A stretch of DNA of 41,793 bases from Rheinheimera sp. (GTDB lineage: Bacteria > Pseudomonadota > Gammaproteobacteria > Enterobacterales > Alteromonadaceae). Positions within the stretch are counted from its first letter, which is position 1; each line of letters starts with the position of its first letter. Positions 35,870 through 41,793 of this stretch are shown piece by piece. A program made the position numbers and the translations under genes. Location of the stretch: positions 1 through 41,793 of the forward strand of contig SSFI01000022.1 in NCBI GenBank assembly GCA_008015325.1, written 5' to 3'. Under the pieces are notes generated by a model. The model ran no database searches and was not told where the DNA came from. It worked only from the letters and a program-made list of their open reading frames with translations.

Positions 35870-37015
35870 CTAAATCAGCGCCTGTACTTGCGGTGGCACC
35901 GGCAGATAAGGCAATAAAATCTCGCGCCGCCAGCCGCCTAAAAATTCCGGCAATGGCAATAACTGGCGTTCTTCCTCGGTCACCCGCCAGCACCAGTTCA
36001 GATATTCATTAAGCTGACGTTTCACTGACAAAATCTCCGCCGGGATACCGGCAGCAACGGCAGCGGCTTTTATCGCGTCACTCAGTTGTTGCTGTACTTG
36101 TTTGTAGCCGGGGAAAATGTCCAGATGATAAAAAGTTTGCGGCAACTCCACCGGTGCCAGTGCTTTGGCTTCGCGGATAAACTGCAACCAGAGCTGACCG
36201 TGGCGGCGCAGTTCCCTGCCCTGCATACCTTCAATCTGGCTCAGCGCCTCCATGCTTTGTGGTTTACGCCGTGCCAGTTCGTATAACACCGCGTCTTTGA
36301 TCACCAGCGATAACGCCAGATCTTTCTCTTCAGCATACTGGCTGCGCCAGGCACAAAAAGTGCGCAGGATCGCCAGCTCACGCGGCCCAAACTGCCAGCT
36401 GTTTTTCAGCTCAAGATATTTCAGGCTGGCCGGCATCTGGCGCTGACGCCGCTCAATGAGCGACTGGCCTTCGGCCAGCAAAATCTCGCGGGCGCGCGCA
36501 TTGGGCAAAGCAGCCAGCAAAGCCGGCACGAGCTGCAGTAAATACACCACGTCGTTCGCCGCATACTGTAATTGGGTGTCGGCTAATGGCCGCGCTAACC
36601 AGTCGGTGCGGGATTCAGTTTTATCAACCACCACGCCCAGCATCTGCTCGACCAGGCGGGCATAGCCCATACTACCGCCCCAGCCGATGATTTCTGCTGC
36701 AAGTTGCGTATCCAGCAGCGGTGTGATTTGTTCAATACCGACCGAGGCCAGCGCTTCTAAATCTTCAGTACAGGAATGCACCAGCTTCAGCACCGCCGGA
36801 TTGGCTAATAACGCAATCAGCGGTTGCCAGTCTTTGATGCATAAAGGGTCAACCAGCACCACACTGTTACCATCGTTGAGCTGAATGAGGCCGAGTTTTG
36901 GCAACAAGGTATTGGTGCGGATAAACTCAGTATCAAGCGCCAGGTAAGGGGCTTGCGCGGCCTTGCTGCAATAAGCCGCTAAGGCAGCATCCTCAGTCAG
37001 CATTTGATAATTCAT
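35870..37015 (-). CDS. rnd: Ribonuclease D
   Basis: A 381-aa 3'-5' exoribonuclease that trims tRNA precursors. Residues 1-170 form the DEDDy exonuclease domain: LALDTEFIR (Asp, Glu), HSCTEDLEAL (Asp) and QYAANDVVYLLQL (Tyr and Asp). HRDC-type helical domains follow, one near 205-290 (REIAIL-like RELAILRTFCAWRSQYAEEKDLALSLVIKD). The length matches E. coli RNase D (375 aa). It lies downstream of fadD as in E. coli, separated by a terminator. Confidence 0.95.
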   Translation of the reverse strand: MNYQMLTEDAALAAYCSKAAQAPYLALDTEFIRTNTLLPKLGLIQLNDGNSVVLVDPLCIKDWQPLIALLANPAVLKLVHSCTEDLEALASVGIEQITPLLDTQLAAEIIGWGGSMGYARLVEQMLGVVVDKTESRTDWLARPLADTQLQYAANDVVYLLQLVPALLAALPNARAREILLAEGQSLIERRQRQMPASLKYLELKNSWQFGPRELAILRTFCAWRSQYAEEKDLALSLVIKDAVLYELARRKPQSMEALSQIEGMQGRELRRHGQLWLQFIREAKALAPVELPQTFYHLDIFPGYKQVQQQLSDAIKAAAVAAGIPAEILSVKRQLNEYLNWCWRVTEEERQLLPLPEFLGGWRREILLPYLPVPPQVQALI

Positions 37016-37072
37016 GGTTTAATCCTTCTGTACAGCAGCTTGTCATCGATGCGGAAACTCCTGCATTGTTGC

Positions 37073-37096
37073 AAAAAAAAACCGCCTGACGGCGGC
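37073..37096 (-). terminator. Rho-independent terminator after fadD
   Basis: CCGCC/GGCGG (37082-37086 with 37091-37095) with a TGAC loop is followed on the minus strand by nine T. Confidence 0.85.
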
Positions 37097-37112
37097 TTTT
37101 TATAGCTGATGA

Positions 37113-38765
37113 TCAGCCTTTTAATTCCCGGCGTAAGATTTTACCCACGTTGGTTTTGGGCAACTCTGTGCGGAATTCTACCAGCTTCGGTACTTTATAA
37201 CCTGTTAAACGTTCTTTGCAGTGGGCGATCAATTCCTGATCGGTCAAACTTTGGTCTTTTTTCACGACAAAAATCTTCACTGCTTCACCAGTGGCTTCGT
37301 TGGGCACACCAACCGCTGCCACTTCCAGCACTTTGTCGTTCATCGCCACGACTTCTTCGATTTCGTTGGGATAGACGTTAAAGCCCGACACCAGAATCAT
37401 GTCTTTTTTCCGGTCAACAATATAGAAGAAGCCTTGCTCGTCCATCCGGGCGATGTCGCCGGTGTAGAGCCAGCCGTCTTTCAGTACTTTATCCGTTTCA
37501 TCCGGCCGGTTCAGATAACCGCGCATCACCTGCGGGCCTTGCACCAGCATTTCACCGGCTTCGCCCGGCGCCACTTCAGCACCGTTATCATCAATCAGCT
37601 TGATATGGGTGGACGGCGCCGGCAAACCGATACTGCCGTTAAAACCATCCAAATCAAACGGGCTGACAGTCACCAGCGGCGCACATTCGGTCAGGCCATA
37701 ACCTTCAACTAAACGGGTTTTGGTGACTTTTTGCCAACGCTCGGCAACCGGCTTTTGCACCGCCATGCCACCGCCTAATGACAATTTCAGCTTGCTGAAA
37801 TCAAGCTCTGCGAAACCAGGACAGTTCAACAAGCCATTAAACAAGGTGTTGACGCCGGTGATTGCAGTGAACGGATATTTGCTCAGTTCTTTGACGAAAT
37901 TGGGCATATCACGCGGGTTGGTGATAAGCAGGTTGGTGCCACCATATTTCATAAAAGTCAGGCAGTTCGCGGTCAGCGCAAAGATGTGATAGAGCGGTAA
38001 CGCCGTGACAATAAACTCTTTGCCGGGATTTAAAATTGGACCGATGCATCCAGCCACCTGTTCCAGGTTCGCCACCATATTACGGTGGGTCAGCATGGCG
38101 CCTTTAGACACGCCGGTGGTACCACCGGTGTATTGCAGGAATGCCAGATCTTCACCCACCACCACAGGTTTGTGGTAAGTCAGGCCCTGCGCATCATTCA
38201 TCAGTTGTTTGTAACCAATGGCTCCGGGTAGCTGATAAGCCGGGATCATTTTTTTGACGTGTTTGACCACGAAATTGACGATGCTGCCTTTAAGCAGACC
38301 CAACATATCGCCCATTTTGGTCAGAATGATATGGTCAAGTTTCACATTGGCGCGGACTTCGGCCAGCGTGTGAGCAAAGTTTTCCACGATAACAATGGCT
38401 TTAGCCTGTGAGTCATTCAGCTGATGCTGTAATTCACGCGGTGTATACAGCGGGTTGACGTTGACGACGGTGCAGCCGGCGCGCAGTACCCCTAGTAACG
38501 CCACCGGGTATTGCAGTAAGTTCGGCATCATAATGGCAACCGCATCGCCTTTTTTCAGCCCCAGTTTTTGCAGATAGGCGGCAAAGGCCTGACTGTGCTG
38601 GTCCAACTCACGATAAGTGATGGATTTACCCATATTGATATACGCAATACGGTCGGCATAAGTGGCAATGGATTGTTCAAAGATATCCACCAACGAACTG
38701 TAGTGATCGGCATTGATTTCTGCCGGTACGCCAGGCGGGTAACGCTTTAACCAGACTTTCTCCAC
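37113..38765 (-). CDS. fadD: Long-chain fatty acid-CoA ligase
   Basis: A 550-aa acyl-CoA synthetase (E. coli FadD 561 aa) that activates long-chain fatty acids with ATP and CoA before beta-oxidation, peripheral to the inner membrane. The AMP/ATP motif is [18 protein letters not shown], the second motif [10 protein letters not shown], then [17 protein letters not shown], the fatty-acid signature-like block [22 protein letters not shown], and the C-terminal catalytic Lys in [13 protein letters not shown]. Translation starts at GTG (38765), with GAGGAG six bases upstream. It has its own promoter and terminator. Confidence 0.95.
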   Translation of the reverse strand: MEKVWLKRYPPGVPAEINADHYSSLVDIFEQSIATYADRIAYINMGKSITYRELDQHSQAFAAYLQKLGLKKGDAVAIMMPNLLQYPVALLGVLRAGCTVVNVNPLYTPRELQHQLNDSQAKAIVIVENFAHTLAEVRANVKLDHIILTKMGDMLGLLKGSIVNFVVKHVKKMIPAYQLPGAIGYKQLMNDAQGLTYHKPVVVGEDLAFLQYTGGTTGVSKGAMLTHRNMVANLEQVAGCIGPILNPGKEFIVTALPLYHIFALTANCLTFMKYGGTNLLITNPRDMPNFVKELSKYPFTAITGVNTLFNGLLNCPGFAELDFSKLKLSLGGGMAVQKPVAERWQKVTKTRLVEGYGLTECAPLVTVSPFDLDGFNGSIGLPAPSTHIKLIDDNGAEVAPGEAGEMLVQGPQVMRGYLNRPDETDKVLKDGWLYTGDIARMDEQGFFYIVDRKKDMILVSGFNVYPNEIEEVVAMNDKVLEVAAVGVPNEATGEAVKIFVVKKDQSLTDQELIAHCKERLTGYKVPKLVEFRTELPKTNVGKILRRELKG

Positions 38766-38795
38766 CTTCGTCTCCTCGTCATTTTTCTATTTGTT

Positions 38796-38824
38796 TTTAT
38801 AGGTATGTTCACTGGGTTATGCAA
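38796..38824 (-). promoter_or_regulatory. fadD promoter
   Basis: On the minus strand TTGCAT (38819-38824), 17 bp, then TATAAA (38796-38801). The implied leader is about 24 nt and includes the GAGGAG ribosome-binding site. Confidence 0.65.
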
Positions 38825-38923
38825 ATAAACAGCAGCATATTTACATCCGGCAGCGACTTCTGAGTTTTTACTCTAATCCTCAATCATCCCACACTTTTTT
38901 CTGATATACAATGCGCTGGCAGT

Positions 38924-38949
38924 CTGTGTATTGTCGACAATCTACACAG
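38924..38949. promoter_or_regulatory. Operator-like palindrome upstream of fadD
   Basis: The perfect 12-bp palindrome ATTGTCGACAAT (38930-38941) lies inside longer arms CTGTGTA (38924-38930) and TACACAG (38943-38949). TTGT-N2-ACAA cores are typical of GntR-family (FCD-type) regulator sites. It lies between the hydrolase stop and fadD, about 100 bp upstream of the fadD -35, and has no T-tract on the minus strand, so it does not look like a terminator. Confidence 0.5.
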
Positions 38950-38962
38950 CGAATAATTCGAT

Positions 38963-39832
38963 TTATACCGGTTCTGCCGACACAAACCGCCGGATCTGAT
39001 TGGCACAAAAAACGGCATCTGTCATATGCAAATGATGACCACCCGGGCACTGCACCAGCTCAAGCCGCGGATAATCAGCCTTAAAATGTTGTATCGCCTG
39101 TCGGATCTCAACCGGGATTTGCGCTGACATCAATGCCAATACCGGACATTGCAGATTGCGGATCACCGCCCGTGCCTGCGCCTCTGATAATCGAAATGCC
39201 GACACTTCACGCAATTTCACATCGGCACGCCAGCTAAAGCCAGCCGCAGTCGGTTCACAACCACGTTCAGTCAGCAACATGGCAGTGGCTAAATCAAAAT
39301 CACTTTGTTGTTGCCGCGCAGTTGCAGCCTCAGCCAGCGTGGCGTATTGCGGTTTTTGCTTTTGATGGCTTTGCAGGCGGGAAATGACGGCTTTACGTAG
39401 CTGTGTTGCTGTCTCGGCCGGCGTTGTGGTTATCAGGCCTAAACTGTCAACCAGCACCAGCTTGCTGACCAGCTCCGGGAAACTTGCGGCCAATACGGTC
39501 GCAATCATGCCGCCCATCGAGTGGCCGATAACAATCAGCTGCTGCCAGCCTTGTTGCCGGCATAAAGTCGCAATATCTGCCACATAATCAAAAAGATAAT
39601 AATGGGCGTCGGCGCTGCGGTGACTGCTGTGACCATGCCCGGCTAAATCTAACGCCAACAACGATAAGTCAGGCAAGGCGTTTGCAAGCGGTAAAAACGA
39701 ATTGGCATTATCCAGCCAGCCATGCAGACACAATAACGGTTGCGCCGGCAACCCAGTCCCGGTACACCAGCCAGCCAGCCGCAGACCGGATGTCAGCTGA
39801 AGTTCAACTGTGACAGGCGCAGCCAAACTCAA
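38963..39832 (-). CDS. Alpha/beta hydrolase
   Basis: A 289-aa single-domain alpha/beta-hydrolase. The oxyanion block is LCLHGWLDNANSF, the nucleophile elbow GHSMGGM (Ser), and the C-terminal catalytic His is in CPGGHHLHM; LDLAGHGHSSHR is the usual preceding turn. The substrate (ester, lactone or amide) cannot be told. The only usable start is a TTG at 39832, seven bases past the upstream stop and without a clear ribosome-binding site, so it probably depends on translational coupling to the methyltransferase-like gene. A hydrolase of this kind near slp and fadD is seen in related genera, from memory. Confidence 0.83.
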   Translation of the reverse strand: MSLAAPVTVELQLTSGLRLAGWCTGTGLPAQPLLCLHGWLDNANSFLPLANALPDLSLLALDLAGHGHSSHRSADAHYYLFDYVADIATLCRQQGWQQLIVIGHSMGGMIATVLAASFPELVSKLVLVDSLGLITTTPAETATQLRKAVISRLQSHQKQKPQYATLAEAATARQQQSDFDLATAMLLTERGCEPTAAGFSWRADVKLREVSAFRLSEAQARAVIRNLQCPVLALMSAQIPVEIRQAIQHFKADYPRLELVQCPGGHHLHMTDAVFCANQIRRFVSAEPV

Positions 39833-39838
39833 TTTACG

Positions 39839-40693
39839 CTACTGAGCAGTCGGTAAAGGTTTAATAAAACGCAGCGTCATGCGGTCGCTTTCGCCTATCG
39901 CCAGATAACGTGCTTTGTCTTTTTCCCCCATCGCCAGCGTCGGTGGCAATGCGTAAACACCTTTGGGGTAGTTTTTGGTATCCAGTGGATTGGCATTGAT
40001 CTCAGACCGTTCTGCCAGCACAAAACCTGCTTGCTGTGCGACCGAAATCACATAATATTCATCGAGATAGCCTTCGCCGGCACGACTGGAAATCTCCGAC
40101 AACCGGCTGGAGCGGTGTTCAACCAGCCCCAAAGTGCCACCGGGTTTTAGCGCGTCAAACAAAGCGCGGTAAACATCAAGCAGATAACCGGCTTCATTCC
40201 AGACGTGTGAATTGCGAAAACTCAGCACCATGTCGTAATAATTGACTTGTCCCAGCTGCATCATCGCTGGCGGGTCAAACTCCAGTGATTTCACTTTGCC
40301 AAAATGCTGCGGTTTTTTCCGGATATCCGCGTCAAGCCGCGCTGAGAGTTTGGCCCAGAAGATTTTTTTATCATCTTCCAGCGTGCCATCGTTATGACGG
40401 AAATTGGCAATGGTCAGTTCGCCGCGCTCTTTGAGGTACGGCGCCAGAATTTCGGTGTACCAGCCACGTGCCGGCCATATTTCCAGCACTTTCATCTGGG
40501 GCTGCAAACCAAAAAAGCCCAAAGTTTCCGCCGGATGACGATATTGATCCCGGGCTTTATTCTCGGCACTGCGTTGTGGTGCATCAATCCACTGCTGCAA
40601 TCCTGCCGGCACTGCTGCTCTAGCCTGCGCTACTGCGCAGCACAACACAAATAAAACTGATTTAACGCTGTTGCGAACTGGGCTGTTGTACAT
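39839..40693 (-). CDS. Exported class I methyltransferase-like protein
   Basis: A 284-aa protein with an N-terminal signal peptide (hydrophobic VKSVLFVLCCAVAQARA, cleavage likely near residue 27 before AVPA). The rest resembles the COG4798 group of predicted SAM methyltransferases: RHPAETLGFFGLQPQMKVLEI, GWYTEILAPYL, DMVLSFRNSHVW and LKPGGTLGLVEHR. Motif I, usually ExxPGxG, here reads EIWPARGWYT (71-80), losing glycines of the SAM-binding loop. Export to a compartment without SAM makes catalysis questionable. The ATG at 40693 lies inside slp, overlapping its end by 32 nt. Confidence 0.75.
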   Translation of the reverse strand: MYNSPVRNSVKSVLFVLCCAVAQARAAVPAGLQQWIDAPQRSAENKARDQYRHPAETLGFFGLQPQMKVLEIWPARGWYTEILAPYLKERGELTIANFRHNDGTLEDDKKIFWAKLSARLDADIRKKPQHFGKVKSLEFDPPAMMQLGQVNYYDMVLSFRNSHVWNEAGYLLDVYRALFDALKPGGTLGLVEHRSSRLSEISSRAGEGYLDEYYVISVAQQAGFVLAERSEINANPLDTKNYPKGVYALPPTLAMGEKDKARYLAIGESDRMTLRFIKPLPTAQ

Positions 40694-41255
40694 CTGCCGG
40701 GCCTTGTGTTGGAGTTGCACCTGTTGGAATTGTTGTTCTGATCCGCATGCCAGGGCCATAACCCCAATACGGATAAGGTCCACGCCACAACGGCCAGGGT
40801 TCTACTTCAACCCGGGTAGTTTCCTGTTGTTTTGGCCATAAATACACCGCTGATGCCTGGATCACCGGGTAACTATATTGAAACTGGTCGACTTTGCCGG
40901 CTTCAAAGGCGCCAAGCTGACCCAGTACTGTGACTTGTTTGCCCGGCTGATACACCACAGGATCTAAAAAGCCTTTGGCATAGGCGACAAAGCGGCCTTC
41001 CGTCTCTTTATCGGTTTGAGGCCGGCCATGCGAACTGCTGGGGAAATAAACAATCTCAAGTCGGGTATCCCGGCTATTGTTTTGCACTTTGGCGATCACG
41101 CCGCTCCAGCGCGCCGGGCCCTGAGTCAGGCCAGCTTTGATTGTGGCCGGAAAACTGATCAGGGTGGTTTCGTCAGCGACCCGCACCGGTTCCGGGTAAC
41201 TGGCACAGCCCCCCAGCACCAATAACGAACTGAAAAGGATCGGGATAAGTTTCAT
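40662..41255 (-). CDS. Slp family outer-membrane lipoprotein
   Basis: A 197-aa lipoprotein (lipobox LGGC, C17) of the Slp/YeaY family: ARWSGVIAKVQNNSRDTRLEIVYFP and EGRFVAYAKGFLDPVVYQPGKQVTVLGQL are the family core. Slp proteins are starvation- or stress-induced outer-membrane lipoproteins of unclear function. In E. coli the paralogue YeaY lies directly beside fadD, so this is the likely counterpart, separated from fadD here by two genes. The C-terminal 40 residues (WPLWRGPYPYWGYGPGMRIR then a Pro/Thr/Gln tail) extend beyond the core. Confidence 0.88.
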   Translation of the reverse strand: MKLIPILFSSLLVLGGCASYPEPVRVADETTLISFPATIKAGLTQGPARWSGVIAKVQNNSRDTRLEIVYFPSSSHGRPQTDKETEGRFVAYAKGFLDPVVYQPGKQVTVLGQLGAFEAGKVDQFQYSYPVIQASAVYLWPKQQETTRVEVEPWPLWRGPYPYWGYGPGMRIRTTIPTGATPTQGPADVQQPSSQQR

Positions 41256-41456
41256 ACGACGTCAGATCCTGTGAAAAACTGCAATATGCTGCAGTACACT
41301 GCTACCACTGCTCAGTGCACGCTGAGCACCTCTATTGCCGCTTTTGCAAACGATTGAGCCATTTGACTATTAGCCCATTGTTGTTGGACCATTTGCAGGA
41401 ACAGGCTTTGATTCGACCGGGGCACCACCTGCAAAGTTGCACTGCAGCAAATATTT

Positions 41457-41534
41457 TTGTCATAGCACAATATGACAGAGCCTTGCCGCACGCAAGAGCG
41501 GCGATAAAGTTCTTCCGGGTCATGAATTTGTCAT
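41457..41534 (+). promoter_or_regulatory. Cluster of PhoB-box-like half-sites
   Basis: Four heptamers sharing GTCAT lie in 78 bp: TTGTCAT (41457-41463), CTGTCAT on the minus strand (41472-41478), GGGTCAT (41517-41523) and TTGTCAT (41528-41534). The last two are direct repeats with an 11-bp period, the geometry of the PHO box (CTGTCAT-N4-CTGTCAT). Confidence 0.45.
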
Positions 41535-41567
41535 CTGCCGCAGGCAGACTCACACTAATCGCAGTTG

Positions 41568-41597
41568 TTGTCTGAACCCGTGCAGCCCCTCTACAAT
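41568..41597 (+). promoter_or_regulatory. Possible promoter of the alkaline phosphatase gene
   Basis: TTGTCT (41568-41573), 18 bp, then TACAAT (41592-41597), 53 bp before the ATG. The weak -35 would fit an activator-dependent promoter. Confidence 0.4.
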
Positions 41598-41650
41598 AGC
41601 GCTGCTTCAGCAATTGCTGATTCTAATCTCCCAACTTTTGGCGGACTGAC

Positions 41651-41793
41651 ATGACTAAAATTTCTCTGGCGGTGCTGGCCGCTCTGTTGCCTGCATCAGC
41701 AATGGCGGCTCCGAAAAACATCATTTATATGATTGGCGACGGCATGGGCCCGGCGTATTTGTCCGCTTATCGCTATTACATGGACGACCCGGC
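41651..41793 (+). CDS. Alkaline phosphatase family protein (N-terminal part)
   Basis: The first 47 codons are present before the window ends. Residues 1-19 are a signal peptide (KISLAVLAALLPASAMA), so the enzyme is periplasmic or secreted. APKNIIYMIGDGMGPAYLSAYR contains the IGDGMG motif whose Asp (D30) binds a zinc/magnesium ion in the PhoA-type alkaline phosphatase superfamily. The enzyme would release phosphate from phosphomonoesters. PhoB-like half-sites upstream suit induction by phosphate starvation. Confidence 0.85.
   Translation, partial: MTKISLAVLAALLPASAMAAPKNIIYMIGDGMGPAYLSAYRYYMDDP

Larger units (their letters stand above)
41256..41650. other. 395-nt divergent regulatory gap
   Basis: The gap between slp and the alkaline phosphatase gene has open frames on both strands, but none with a ribosome-binding site or recognisable protein. 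It contains a 6-bp inverted repeat (GCTCAG/CTGAGC, 41310-41327), the PhoB-like half-sites at 41457-41534 and a putative promoter at 41568-41597. Confidence 0.5.

Noticed and set aside
41332-41613. 93-codon minus-strand frame in the slp/phosphatase gap
   Set aside because: No ribosome-binding site, Cys- and Trp-rich random composition, and it covers the PhoB-like sites and promoter.

Overview
The window is ordinary chromosome from a gammaproteobacterium of mid GC content. The gene complement and order (smc-zipA-ligA with a true SMC rather than MukBEF, rpiA-serA, cysZ, a Slp-fadD-rnd-minEDC-ycgL/M/N neighbourhood) fit the Alteromonadales/Rheinheimera-Alishewanella group. That placement rests on recalled gene content, not on a search. 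No prophage, transposase, integrase, CRISPR array or restriction system was seen. Nearly all of the sequence is explained by 38 protein genes (two cut by the window ends) and four tRNA genes.

Layout. 1-57: the 3' tail of an unidentified gene. 127-1604: a SatD-family gene and a DUF3307 membrane-protein gene, overlapping by 8 nt, behind a promoter that carries an 18-bp perfect inverted repeat. 1647-2747: a membrane-anchored DJ-1/PfpI protein on the minus strand. 3146-5410: a 754-aa Arg/Lys/Orn decarboxylase, convergent with a PAS-GAF-GGDEF diguanylate cyclase. 7003-11980: ppnP, an ATM1-type ABC exporter, a DUF4397 lipoprotein and a Ca2+/Na+ antiporter, each apparently its own unit. 12161-14134: rpiA and serA. 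14198-17163 (minus): a secreted protein of unknown function, a DUF481 outer-membrane barrel and gltX. 17415-17783: four identical tRNA-Val(UAC) genes behind a perfect-consensus promoter. 18003-19622: a degenerate response regulator fused to TPR repeats. 19662-26897 (minus): DUF2919, ligA, zipA and smc. 27034-28851: cysZ and a Sua5-type threonylcarbamoyl-AMP synthase. 28926-32310 (minus): a likely five-gene operon ycgL, lytic transglycosylase, ycgM-like, ycgN and a small MscS channel. 32479-34277: minCDE. 34344-38765 (minus): a second DUF4397 lipoprotein, rnd and fadD. 38963-41255 (minus): a Slp lipoprotein, an exported methyltransferase-like protein and an alpha/beta hydrolase, tightly packed. 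41651-end: the start of an alkaline phosphatase.

How the genes work together. Several groups serve cell division and chromosome maintenance: smc, zipA, ligA, minCDE and a murein transglycosylase. Others serve translation: gltX, the tRNA-Val array and the tRNA t6A enzyme. Central metabolism includes rpiA, serA, ppnP, fadD and cysZ. Envelope proteins of unknown role (two DUF4397 lipoproteins, DUF481 and its partner, Slp, the exported methyltransferase) are scattered between them.

No clearly new multi-gene defence or metabolic system is visible. The points most worth a second look are the palindromic operator in front of satD-DUF3307, the exported methyltransferase with an altered SAM-binding loop, the response regulator lacking its phospho-acceptor aspartate, operator-like palindromes upstream of fadD and of the decarboxylase, a cluster of PhoB-like half-sites before the alkaline phosphatase, and the tandem tRNA-Val array. 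Start codons were chosen by ribosome-binding site, promoter position and family length, and differ from the longest open frame in ten genes.
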